Below are positions 31,267 to 39,797 of a stretch of 64,000 nt of DNA, one piece after another. This stretch comes from SIG307 sp964545045 (GTDB lineage: Bacteria > Bacillota > Clostridia > Lachnospirales > Lachnospiraceae). A model generated the notes under the pieces. That model saw nothing but the letters and a program-made list of their open reading frames with translations, ran no database searches and was not told the DNA's origin. A program made the translations under genes and the position numbers. How positions within the stretch are numbered: the first letter of the stretch is position 1; every line of letters begins with the position of its first letter. The DNA is taken from the NCBI GenBank assembly GCA_964545045.1, contig CAZJEN010000015.1, positions 1 through 64,000 of the forward strand, read 5' to 3'.

Positions 31267-31573
31267 AATCCCTTTCCAAAACCGTAATATCCGGCATAAG
31301 ATTCTCCGCAAATACGTCGTACATCACTAAATAGCGGGACTCATCCACCACAATGCCGTACTTTTCCTTTACATAGGCAAAATCCGGCGGGTACACCCCT
31401 TCCGCGGCATAACAGGTAATCACGCTGCGACGTATCGCTTCCTCCAGTTGCTTTTTCTCTTCCGTGCCGTTTCCGTCCTTTACCCCGGACACCGCCGTAA
31501 CAAAAAACACAAGTATCCCCACGCACAGCACCGGAAACCACACTTTCCGTACCAAATGCAGTTTTTCCTTCAT
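31247..31573 (-). CDS. Pilus-locus hypothetical protein
   Basis: 108 aa. N-terminal membrane segment (VWFPVLCVGILVFFVTAVSG) followed by a compact domain with EEAIRRSVITCYAAEGVYPP and DFAYVKEKYGIVVDESRYLV. The 'CYAxEGxYPP' stretch resembles the region following the helix in GspG-like pseudopilins, where alignment through small residues is common, but no prepilin peptidase motif is seen. Overlaps the downstream gene by 20 bp and is 4 bp after pilC, indicating one transcript. Confidence 0.6.
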   Translation of the reverse strand: MKEKLHLVRKVWFPVLCVGILVFFVTAVSGVKDGNGTEEKKQLEEAIRRSVITCYAAEGVYPPDFAYVKEKYGIVVDESRYLVMYDVFAENLMPDITVLERDYEENRK

Positions 31574-31577
31574 AGCA

Positions 31578-32618
31578 TCACCCGATTGTTTCCATAATGT
31601 TTATCAACGGCAACATCACAACCAATAAAATCACACCTACCAGCACTGATACCGACAGCACCAGGACAGGCTCCGTCTTCTCAATGCGACTTGTCAGTGC
31701 AACATCTGCTTCTTCAGAAAGCTTCTCCGCAATTTCTGCCATCACCGTGTCTCCATTTCCGCCCTGCATTCCAACGGCAAGCAACCGGCACGCGGATACC
31801 GGAAGCACCTCCGAGTTTTTTAATGCATCCATCAAAGACTCCCCGGAAAGCAATTCTTCTTTGCACCGCAGACAACGCTCCTTCGCCTTCGGCACATCCG
31901 CCGTCACCTCCGCGGTAAGGTCCATGGTATCCTCCAACATCATTCCGCTGCCCAGTCCCATGGCCATCACCTGTGCAATGGCGGCATCGTTTACCTTTCG
32001 CATAACACCTCTGTCACCGGCATATCGTTTCCACAAACCGGTCACCTTTTCCCGGAACGGTGCACATAACGCAAACAGGAGCACTAATACTACAACCAAT
32101 CCAAGCACACCGTATACAAGCCAAAGCGCGTCCTTCAGCCACATACCAGCCTTTAGCAAAACCCCCGCCACACCGGACATGGTGCCACCAAGGGACGCAT
32201 AGACCGACTGAAACACCGGAAGCACCTGCGTCAACAGCACACCCAGCACAATCATCATCAAAAGCACCAAAAGAGAGGGTTGTAACAACGCACTCCGCAA
32301 TCGTCGGCTCATTCTCTCCTTGTTTTCATAATACAGCTTCAACGCCCGGAGGGCTTCCTCCAAACGTCCCGTCGCCTCTCCGGTTCCGACGCTTCCGCAG
32401 GCATACACAGGAAAGCATCCTGCCGCTTTTAACGCTTCAGAAAGGGAAATCCCCTCATCTACCGCATCCGCAGCCTGCATATAAACCGCCTTCCGCTTCT
32501 CATCCGTTTCGTCCTCCGCCATCAGCCGAAGTCCTTCTCCCAAACCGATTCCGGAATGCACCAGCCATTCCAGCTGTTCGCAAAAGGACGCTGTTTCCGA
32601 ATTTGTCAGCTGTCTCAT
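31578..32618 (-). CDS. pilC: Type II secretion/type IV pilus inner-membrane protein PilC (GspF family)
   Basis: 346 aa from the ATG at 32618, supported by GAGGTGG six bases upstream (a TTG at 32633 is the alternative). Two copies of the T2SF domain: the first begins ETASFCEQLEWLVHSGIGLG, the second around AIAQVMAMGLGSGMMLEDTM. Membrane helices include LLQPSLLVLLMMIVLGVLL, LWLVYGVLGLVVVLVLLFAL and LVLSVSVLVGVILLVVMLPL at the C-terminus. It forms the platform on which the ATPases act. The length is slightly short of the typical ~400 aa. Confidence 0.88.
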   Translation of the reverse strand: MRQLTNSETASFCEQLEWLVHSGIGLGEGLRLMAEDETDEKRKAVYMQAADAVDEGISLSEALKAAGCFPVYACGSVGTGEATGRLEEALRALKLYYENKERMSRRLRSALLQPSLLVLLMMIVLGVLLTQVLPVFQSVYASLGGTMSGVAGVLLKAGMWLKDALWLVYGVLGLVVVLVLLFALCAPFREKVTGLWKRYAGDRGVMRKVNDAAIAQVMAMGLGSGMMLEDTMDLTAEVTADVPKAKERCLRCKEELLSGESLMDALKNSEVLPVSACRLLAVGMQGGNGDTVMAEIAEKLSEEADVALTSRIEKTEPVLVLSVSVLVGVILLVVMLPLINIMETIG

Positions 32619-32629
32619 ACCAATCCACC

Positions 32630-33592
32630 TCAATACAAATATTTTACAACATAATTCGTTCCGTCTCCGATATACTCCATAATCTCATTGCTTTGCTCCC
32701 CGGAGGAGGCAAAGGTCGGGTCCAGCCGCTTCCACGTCGCACCGTCAAAATAAATCACATTGTCAATCCAGCCGTCCTTTTCGGTATAAACACTGATCCA
32801 TGCGTGATATGCCTCTCCCGCATATCCCACCACCAATTTGCACGGAACGGACTGGCTGCGAAGCATCCCGGTCATCAGTGCCGCATAATCAAAACAAATG
32901 CCTTTTTTCGCCTCCAACACTGCATCCAAATCCGGCAGGTATCCACTTTCTACCGTAGCCGCCAGTTCTTTATCATAGGTCAGAGTATGTATCACGTACT
33001 CATAAATCGCCTGTACCTTTTCCAGCTCCGTCGTCTTCCCGTCCGACAGCTGCGCCGCTTTCTTTATGGTCAGCTCCGCATCCCCGTAATCCACATACTG
33101 ATTCGGACGCAGAAACGGCGCAAATTCATCCGTCAATGTCACCTCTGCAGAAACCGACTGTATTTGCGCATACTTGCTGCCTTCCACATTTTCAAGCAAG
33201 GTCACCCGATAGGTCCCGTTTCCGTCGGAAAGAGGAAACACTTCCCAATCCCCTGCTGCAATATTGTAGGTATACGTTGTGGACGGACCCTTTACCTGTA
33301 CCTTCAGGCGGTGTCTTGTCTCTTCCTTTACGCAAACCATCACATATCCGTCAGCCGTATTGGAATAATCAATGACTGCCCGGTCCGTCTCCTCTGCAAG
33401 TACCCCCGACGCCTCCGGTCTCAAAATATCCGGCAATGCAGGATATTCCGGAAGCTCGTCTTCCGAAAACCGCATTTCCCATGAAAGCTCTCCCTGCGCA
33501 CCTGTGGGATTTTTCCCTTGTTCCCCGGCACATCCCGCGAAAAGAAACAAAGACAAAACGCAAACTATTAATTTATAAAATCGCAATTGCAT
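32630..33592 (-). CDS. Transglutaminase-domain lipoprotein
   Basis: 320 aa. Signal peptide with lipobox LFLFAGC (Cys near residue 20). The C-terminal half has the transglutaminase-like triad: Cys in KKGICFDYAALMTGML, His in GEAYHAWISVYTEKDG and Asp in WIDNVIYFDG. Such proteins may act as proteases, crosslinkers or inactive binding domains on the cell surface. The N-terminal half is beta-rich (YRVTLLENVEGSKYAQIQSV). It starts only 5 bp after the F420-type oxidoreductase gene and 11 bp before pilC, so it joins the polysaccharide and pilus transcripts. Start chosen between closely spaced GTG and ATG codons. Confidence 0.8.
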   Translation of the reverse strand: MQLRFYKLIVCVLSLFLFAGCAGEQGKNPTGAQGELSWEMRFSEDELPEYPALPDILRPEASGVLAEETDRAVIDYSNTADGYVMVCVKEETRHRLKVQVKGPSTTYTYNIAAGDWEVFPLSDGNGTYRVTLLENVEGSKYAQIQSVSAEVTLTDEFAPFLRPNQYVDYGDAELTIKKAAQLSDGKTTELEKVQAIYEYVIHTLTYDKELAATVESGYLPDLDAVLEAKKGICFDYAALMTGMLRSQSVPCKLVVGYAGEAYHAWISVYTEKDGWIDNVIYFDGATWKRLDPTFASSGEQSNEIMEYIGDGTNYVVKYLY

Positions 33593-33597
33593 CACTC

Positions 33598-34818
33598 CTA
33601 TTTCATCAAGCGACGTATTCTTTTCTTAACAGAAACAGGGACTCTGTCTACCACATAAGCAACCAATAATTTGATTCCGCTACTTTTAAGAAATCTCTTC
33701 TCGATTCCTTTATATCCGTGCTCTCTATATATTCTCAGAACCTCATCCCGGCGTTCACTCCTCGGTGTCGGGAATTTTAACTGTCCGTTTTGCGCGGATG
33801 CTTTCTCATAGGCAGATTCCCTTTTGGTCATTATTTCGACGTTTTCCTCTAAATATCGCTTTCCTTTTTCGGAATTTACAATCATACAGGAAACACCTTT
33901 TGCCTCATCAAAACAACCTCCGTTTGCCTTTAACAGCTCCGGATGTTCACGCTCAATCCCCCAATAATCTCCCAAGGTAATATCTCCCGGTCTGTTTTCG
34001 CAAGCATACTTACATTCATAACAGTTTTCCCGGTAAATATCTCCTTTTAAGAACAGTTGATAATAAGAAGATTCCCTGGCATATACCAATCTGCTCTTTC
34101 TTTTTCCGTTTTTGATATATTCGGCTCTTCCGACCAGTCCCCAACCGCCAGATTTATCCCTAAATTTAAAGTCTACAATTTTTCCTTTTATTTTTCCTTC
34201 ATAGTACTGAATATAACTTCGGAAAAAATGCAAAGACGGTACCCCGTGACAAATAATATCCACCAACAACAGGTTCTCATTCACCTGAGTTCCCAGAAAA
34301 GATTTCAATGCTGCCACTTGACACGGTGTACCGGAAAACAGTACCTTTTTCCCGGCAGCAAGTGCTTTTTTTACCTGCAAATAAGCATCTCCCACCACAC
34401 TTTGCACATATTTCGAGCCTTGCAGCTTTACCAAATCTACAAGGTTGTCCACACATATATGCATCGGCACTAAATCCCCCTCGACACACTCCATCGAAAC
34501 ACCGAATACCACACCACCTTGCTCGATTACATTTTTAGCCAGGCTCGCAAAAATACCGCCCGAAGCCGATTTCATTACATCCGTATTCGCCGTACAGGCA
34601 ACATAAGTTTCCAATGGAAATTGCATCTCTTTATGATTCTGATAGGCACATGTGCGCTTACACAGTCCACACTTTACGCACAACGCCTCATCAATTACGG
34701 GATAACGAAAACCATTCTCATCCTCCCTCATAGTAATCGCTTTACGAGGACAACTATTAACGCATGCCTCACAACCACAGCATTCTGTTTTCGTTTTAAA
34801 CAATGTTATCGTTTGCAT
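33598..34818 (-). CDS. Ferredoxin-type / coenzyme F420 hydrogenase beta-like protein of polysaccharide locus
   Basis: 406 aa from the ATG at 34818, five bases after GGAGA. Two [4Fe-4S] motifs at the N-terminus (CCGCEACVNSCPRKA and CVKCGLCKRTCAY), then FrhB_N and FrhB_C regions (SASGGIFASLAKNVIEQGGV, FSGTPCQVAALKSFL, DIICHGVPS, ECKYACENRPGDITLGDYWG). Proteins of this type occur next to polysaccharide pyruvyl transferases in many surface polysaccharide clusters and are thought to carry out a redox step; the exact reaction is not established. It sits directly downstream of such a transferase gene here. Confidence 0.88.
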   Translation of the reverse strand: MQTITLFKTKTECCGCEACVNSCPRKAITMREDENGFRYPVIDEALCVKCGLCKRTCAYQNHKEMQFPLETYVACTANTDVMKSASGGIFASLAKNVIEQGGVVFGVSMECVEGDLVPMHICVDNLVDLVKLQGSKYVQSVVGDAYLQVKKALAAGKKVLFSGTPCQVAALKSFLGTQVNENLLLVDIICHGVPSLHFFRSYIQYYEGKIKGKIVDFKFRDKSGGWGLVGRAEYIKNGKRKSRLVYARESSYYQLFLKGDIYRENCYECKYACENRPGDITLGDYWGIEREHPELLKANGGCFDEAKGVSCMIVNSEKGKRYLEENVEIMTKRESAYEKASAQNGQLKFPTPRSERRDEVLRIYREHGYKGIEKRFLKSSGIKLLVAYVVDRVPVSVKKRIRRLMK

Positions 34819-34847
34819 CGCTCTCTCCGTCATCTCATACACAATAA

Positions 34848-35951
34848 TTATTTTGCCTTACTTTTCTCAAAATCCTCAAAGACCATAGACAGATACTCGC
34901 GTATCCTGACTCTCTGCTCTTCCAATGCCTTATTTACTTCAGAAAAATCCACGCTTCTGTTTACCACATCAAAATCCTCGTAGTCTCTCACGTGTTTCTG
35001 CAAACTGTTTGTCATCCGCAAGATACTTTCCAAACGTCCGCCATACTCTGCCGGATAAATGCAAATCGGCTCCGTATTCAAATTCAGAGAAAATGCCGTC
35101 GCATGGAAGGAATCGGTCAACACATACTTCGCATTATCAATTAAGGTAATGAACTCAAACACTTCCGGAACCAGTACACTCTTCCCCGGTCGGTAGATCT
35201 GATCGTATCTTGTACACAATCTTACCAGCGGAAGCCCTGTCTTCTTGGATAATTTCACCGCATACTCATCAAACTCACGGGAGCGGTTCAAATTATAGAT
35301 TAAAATATAATCTCCCTTTATTTTAGACTTCGGAGCAAGTCCGCGCCAAAATTCCCCATCGTAAGCAAGTGTCGGATCGACTACATGCTGACACCGTGTA
35401 TAACCGAGATCCTTTTCCAACAGCGTCTTTGCATAATCTTCACGCACCGATATGTAACGATACTGATCAATATACGGCTTTATCTGTTTTACTTCCCCTT
35501 CGGACAATTCTTTCTTCCCGAAACTGGAAGAAAATGCAAACTTATATTTATCGGCAGGCACAAAATTCAAAAACAAAGCCTTCTCAATTCCTGTATTCCA
35601 TCCGCTGTTCCATACCTGGTCACTTCCGGTACAATACAAATCCGCATCCAACGGAAAGTCTTTAAAATCCTCTTCGTAAGTGTACACCTTTTCCGTCACA
35701 TGAAGATTCTGTTCAATAAACTTATTAAACACCTTTTTCCATCGCTTCAATGTAGGATACATTGCCGCCATTTTACCCGGATTTTTTCCGCACCAATACG
35801 CCATAAGATTTCGGTCCAGGCAATTTTCACGAATATAATTAATTACTTCCACATCAAATCCATAGGATTCAAACATCTTCTGCGTTGCCAATGTTTGCAA
35901 TACCGAGCCGTAGTTTTTTACGGCATGTAATGTAATCAGACTTATTTTCAT
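34848..35951 (-). CDS. Polysaccharide pyruvyl transferase family protein
   Basis: 367 aa. Matches the CsaB/WcaK pyruvyl transferase family: N-terminal KISLITLHAVKNYGSVLQTL, central YCTGSDQVWNSGWN and KYKFAFSSSFGKKELSEG, and C-terminal YVLTDSFHATAFSLNLNTEP, a donor-binding-like region. It would transfer pyruvate from phosphoenolpyruvate onto a sugar of the polysaccharide, or act as a related glycosyltransferase-like enzyme. Its start overlaps the glycosyltransferase stop by four bases (ATGA), so translation is coupled. Confidence 0.87.
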   Translation of the reverse strand: MKISLITLHAVKNYGSVLQTLATQKMFESYGFDVEVINYIRENCLDRNLMAYWCGKNPGKMAAMYPTLKRWKKVFNKFIEQNLHVTEKVYTYEEDFKDFPLDADLYCTGSDQVWNSGWNTGIEKALFLNFVPADKYKFAFSSSFGKKELSEGEVKQIKPYIDQYRYISVREDYAKTLLEKDLGYTRCQHVVDPTLAYDGEFWRGLAPKSKIKGDYILIYNLNRSREFDEYAVKLSKKTGLPLVRLCTRYDQIYRPGKSVLVPEVFEFITLIDNAKYVLTDSFHATAFSLNLNTEPICIYPAEYGGRLESILRMTNSLQKHVRDYEDFDVVNRSVDFSEVNKALEEQRVRIREYLSMVFEDFEKSKAK

Positions 35952-37063
35952 TTCGCAGTTGCCTCCTCAAAATAAAAACGTTCCATCTTCTTCGCAGCAG
36001 AACGAATCTCATAGCCGCCTTCTTCTACCTTTTTTCCGTAGCTGCCACGTTCTGCCACATTCGCCTCGCATTTCGCAATATAGTCCACCCACTGCTCCTC
36101 GCTATTGTCAATCGGTAAAAACTGAATCAAATCGGTAATATCCATCTCTTTTGTAACCTTATCGGAAACCAATTCCTTTACACCGTTTGCCTGTGCCTCG
36201 ATTAAAACAACCGGCAGTCCTTCATACAGCGACGGGAGCACGAACAGATCAAACGCATTTAACAATTCCGGAACATCGCTTCTGATACCGAGAAAAAGAA
36301 TAGAATCCGTAATTCCCATCTGCTCGGCTCTTTTCTTAATCTCCTCTTCCTCCATTCCTCTTCCTACAATCACCAACACCACATCGTCACGAACTTCTAA
36401 CAACCGTTTATAAACTTCAAATAAAAACGGATAGTTCTTCTGCTCCGACAATCGTCCTACAATACCTAATACAAACTTATTTTCCACACCAAGCTCGGCT
36501 CTCTTCCGCTCTCTGATTTCAGTTGAAAAAGCATAGGCTTCCGTATTAATTGCATTGGTCATGACCGTTACCTTTCCGTTCGCAACAGCCCTCTTGCCCC
36601 ACATATAAATTCCGGCTTCACGACCACAGGCAAACAAATGGGTCGCATTCAGCTTCGCCACCAGAGACAACATAATATTAAAGCATCTTTTTGTCTTAGA
36701 CACCGGTTCATATGCTATATGAGAATGAACGATACGTTTCTTTACCTTAAATTTTCTTGCATAATACATCGCAAACAGACCGCGGGCTCCCATATGGGAA
36801 TGCACCACGTCGTATCCGCCTGCGGAAATCGTATCCCTCATCCCTTGTAAATAACCCTTTTTGTCTTTCTTAATTCTCGGGATCTTATATATTGTACAAC
36901 CTAAATCCCGTAATGGCTTCTCATAAATTCCTTCATCATAAAAATCATAAATCAGAAAGTCAAAATGAATCTTTTCTCTATCCATATGTAAATAATAATC
37001 ATATAATAATTTCGCAACACCGCCGCCGTCCAGTGCCGATAACTCATGCAATACTTTAACCAT
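35948..37063 (-). CDS. Glycosyltransferase family 1/4 (GT-B)
   Basis: 371 aa from the ATG at 37063, with GGAGGAAA upstream; a longer frame adds 20 residues. N-terminal Rossmann half with a glycine-rich start (SALDGGGVAKLLYDYYLHMD) and the C-terminal donor-binding half VLGIVGRLSEQKNYPFLFEV and the E-x7-E motif in LPSLYEGLPVVLIEAQANG. Transfers a nucleotide-activated sugar to the growing repeat unit on the cytoplasmic side. It is the first gene of its transcript segment; the plus-strand glycosidase gene diverges from it. Confidence 0.9.
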   Translation of the reverse strand: MVKVLHELSALDGGGVAKLLYDYYLHMDREKIHFDFLIYDFYDEGIYEKPLRDLGCTIYKIPRIKKDKKGYLQGMRDTISAGGYDVVHSHMGARGLFAMYYARKFKVKKRIVHSHIAYEPVSKTKRCFNIMLSLVAKLNATHLFACGREAGIYMWGKRAVANGKVTVMTNAINTEAYAFSTEIRERKRAELGVENKFVLGIVGRLSEQKNYPFLFEVYKRLLEVRDDVVLVIVGRGMEEEEIKKRAEQMGITDSILFLGIRSDVPELLNAFDLFVLPSLYEGLPVVLIEAQANGVKELVSDKVTKEMDITDLIQFLPIDNSEEQWVDYIAKCEANVAERGSYGKKVEEGGYEIRSAAKKMERFYFEEATAK

Positions 37064-37144
37064 GCTTTTCCTCCGTCTTTCAATTAAATATCCGACAAAA
37101 ATATATAAATATCCAAGATGCATTATATTCCAACCCTCGTTGTC

Positions 37145-37173
37145 TTGTCAAGCATTCCACCTTGTGGTATAAT
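37145..37173 (+). promoter_or_regulatory. Promoter of the glycosidase-like gene
   Basis: TTGTCA (37145-37150), 17-bp spacer, TATAAT (37168-37173). The ~85-nt leader after it contains a long imperfect hairpin (from about 37202 to 37239, AAAGCCGATAGTTGC pairing with GCAACCAATCAGCCTTT). Confidence 0.8.
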
Positions 37174-37266
37174 ATTCGCGAGGGCAAAGTAAATATATCT
37201 TCCAAAGCCGATAGTTGCTTGCAACCAATCAGCCTTTGAAAGTAAGCACGGAAAGGAGAAGTGTCT

Positions 37267-39750
37267 ATGAAGCAAAAAAAGAAACGTATTCTTCCTATCA
37301 TTAGTGTCACTACCATCTTGCTTTTTTGTGTTGTATGCATTGTTACCCACGCTTGGTGTTCCTTGTCTCCAAACCCGGATGTTTCTGTATCCCCGGGATT
37401 TTCTTCCGGCTCCTACACTCCCGGATTAGTTCATCAAACAGAGTATACTTCTGACCTTCAACTCCCTACTACAATTCACTCTGAAGATAATTTTCAGTTT
37501 TACTATAAAACATCGGAATATACCTATGGTATTACAAAGACCGGATACGAAGTCTTTTCGTTTTTAAACTCCGACGGCTCTGTTTTAGAAGCACTGCAAG
37601 GCGGCGGTACCTATCTGATTACCGACCGCTACGGAAAACTCCATACCGGGTCTTTAAAGCGCATCTCCCGCTATGAAACCTCCGCCTCGAATCAAATAAC
37701 CGTTTATTATGTAACAAACGCCGGAGAGCAATGTACCGATTACATTTTTCACGACAACAACGTAGAAATTTCAGCTCATGTAAACTTTTCCTCTCTAATA
37801 TCCGATATTGCCGCAATTCGTCTGGACCGTAAATTTATAAACGGATATATCGACAGCGAAAAAAAGGTTACCGACGACTGGGTTTTCCCTTCCAATAACG
37901 ACTTCCCTTATCGAACCTTTGACAGTTACGTACTGACAAATCAAATCGACTCTACACACAAGCTATATTCCTTTTGGCGCGGCTCCGATGCCAATCCGTT
38001 ATACACACCGGACTACTTAACCGATACCAATTTCCACGTCACCCGGCTTCCGAGTTCCTTAACTTCGTATTCCATCAATTATACTTTGGTTTTCGAGGAT
38101 CTTACAAAAGATGCGGACATGGATTATTTTGCTTTGTTTAAAGGAAAAAATTCCGAATTGGCCATTGGCATAGCGCCAAAACTCAGAACATATAGCAATA
38201 CCACGCTGTACGATACAAAAGATATTTCGTTCAACATCAATGTGTCCAACTTACACAGTACCGATGTTCCGTACAATATAAAATACTGCATTTACGACTA
38301 CTACGGAAACAAACTGCTTAACATGAAAGAAAGCCGTACTTTACCTACGACCTCCCAAGCAAACTATTCGCTTACCCCGTCGTTTGAAAAGAACGGAATT
38401 TACTACTTAGAAACTACAGTCACTTACCTGGGCAAAGAATACCGCGAACTGTATCCGTTTATCATATACGAACACCATGATTATCAGTTCACCGCTACCA
38501 GCCCGTTCGGCGTTTCCGGCGTTCGCTTCAACCATTATCAGCCGAATGATGACACAGTATTTCTTGCACAGGAAATGGGTCTTGCAAATATGAGAGTGTG
38601 CATTTCCCTTCCGGACTATATCGGAACCGATTACTCTCTTTTGCAAAACTACTTATCACAATTACGCAGCGGTGGAACAAAAATAACCGGCCAATATCTG
38701 CTTAGCTCAGATTGGACAGTTCCCAACGACACCTCTCGCTATGCTTCGGAACTGGCAGATGTTCTCTCCGCTGTAAGCTTCTATTTAGACGACTGTGAAA
38801 TCGGCAATGAAAACAATCTCAAATACAACTACTTAGGAATGGATGCCGCCATGAACTTATACATGGAGAAACAGTTTAATCCTACCTATTCCATTGTTAC
38901 CGAAGATTACGGTCTCCCGATTATAGGTGCCGGCGTTTATCTTTCGAAAACCGATTGGTTAGAGGCTGCTATCGCAACGGGATTATGGGATTCCACGTCC
39001 ATACTGTCAACGCATGCATATTCCTTCCCGCACAGCCCGGATATTACCGACAATCCGACCATCGATCATAGTTTTGAAAGTGCATTAAACCGCATCCGGA
39101 AGTTTATGGACGCCCACGGAGATAAAACCTGGTACTTATCCGAATTCGGGTATCCGACCACTCCGGGTAACGCTTCCGGCCTGTTTTCCGGATCCGACTT
39201 ACGCAGCCAGGCAGACTATACCATTCGTGAATTCATATTAGGCCTGTCCTACGGCGTAGATGTATTGGAATCCTATGCCCTTTACGACGGCGTGAACACT
39301 ACGTTGGGATCTTTGGATAACAACTGCGAATACCATTACGGTATGTTCTACAGCCAAGATTATTACGGACGCATTATGCCGAAGCCGTTGGTTATGTCCT
39401 ATATTTCCATGACACAAACACTGGACGGCTATTTATCCTGTACCGAAATCTCGGATGTTTCTCCGACTTCAAGAGTGTTTGAAGTAAAACTACAGCAATC
39501 GGATGCTCCGTTATATGTAGCTTGGTCCAACTGCAAGCCGCTCTCTACGGACAAAACATATTCCAGGACCCCGGGACTTCCTTGGGAAAACCAATGGACC
39601 GGCAAAGAAAAATTAACCTTCCAAACCGATACATATGTAGAAGTAATTGATTCTCAGGGTAACAGCACAACCTATTATCCGAGCAAAGGTGTTGTTACCG
39701 TACCGATTACCGGCGAACCCGTATTTATTAAAAATGCCACATTAAACTAA
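37267..39750 (+). CDS. Secreted glycoside-hydrolase-like protein of the polysaccharide locus
   Basis: 827 aa; ATG at 37267 is eight bases after AAAGGAG (a GTG two codons earlier is possible). An N-terminal signal/anchor (ILPIISVTTILLFCVVCIVT) is followed by ~380 residues of beta-sandwich-like sequence. Then comes a TIM-barrel-like region with EIGNENN (Glu ~515, candidate acid/base after Asn) and YLSEFGYPT (Glu ~626, candidate nucleophile), the spacing expected of clan GH-A retaining enzymes such as GH39. It would cleave or trim a polysaccharide outside the cell, as PslG-type hydrolases do in biofilm loci. It is on the strand opposite to its neighbours with its own promoter and terminator. Family membership is not certain. 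Confidence 0.75.
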   Translation: MKQKKKRILPIISVTTILLFCVVCIVTHAWCSLSPNPDVSVSPGFSSGSYTPGLVHQTEYTSDLQLPTTIHSEDNFQFYYKTSEYTYGITKTGYEVFSFLNSDGSVLEALQGGGTYLITDRYGKLHTGSLKRISRYETSASNQITVYYVTNAGEQCTDYIFHDNNVEISAHVNFSSLISDIAAIRLDRKFINGYIDSEKKVTDDWVFPSNNDFPYRTFDSYVLTNQIDSTHKLYSFWRGSDANPLYTPDYLTDTNFHVTRLPSSLTSYSINYTLVFEDLTKDADMDYFALFKGKNSELAIGIAPKLRTYSNTTLYDTKDISFNINVSNLHSTDVPYNIKYCIYDYYGNKLLNMKESRTLPTTSQANYSLTPSFEKNGIYYLETTVTYLGKEYRELYPFIIYEHHDYQFTATSPFGVSGVRFNHYQPNDDTVFLAQEMGLANMRVCISLPDYIGTDYSLLQNYLSQLRSGGTKITGQYLLSSDWTVPNDTSRYASELADVLSAVSFYLDDCEIGNENNLKYNYLGMDAAMNLYMEKQFNPTYSIVTEDYGLPIIGAGVYLSKTDWLEAAIATGLWDSTSILSTHAYSFPHSPDITDNPTIDHSFESALNRIRKFMDAHGDKTWYLSEFGYPTTPGNASGLFSGSDLRSQADYTIREFILGLSYGVDVLESYALYDGVNTTLGSLDNNCEYHYGMFYSQDYYGRIMPKPLVMSYISMTQTLDGYLSCTEISDVSPTSRVFEVKLQQSDAPLYVAWSNCKPLSTDKTYSRTPGLPWENQWTGKEKLTFQTDTYVEVIDSQGNSTTYYPSKGVVTVPITGEPVFIKNATLN

Positions 39751-39755
39751 TATAC

Positions 39756-39790
39756 AAAAATGCCGCCCTCCTAAGGAGAGCGGCATTTTT
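39756..39790. terminator. Bidirectional intrinsic terminator
   Basis: AAAAATGCCGC (39756-39766) pairs with GCGGCATTTTT (39780-39790), with an inner CTCC/GGAG stem. A-rich and T-rich flanks let it end both the plus-strand glycosidase gene and the minus-strand acyl-AMP ligase gene. Confidence 0.9.
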
Positions 39791-39797
39791 CTCTTAT

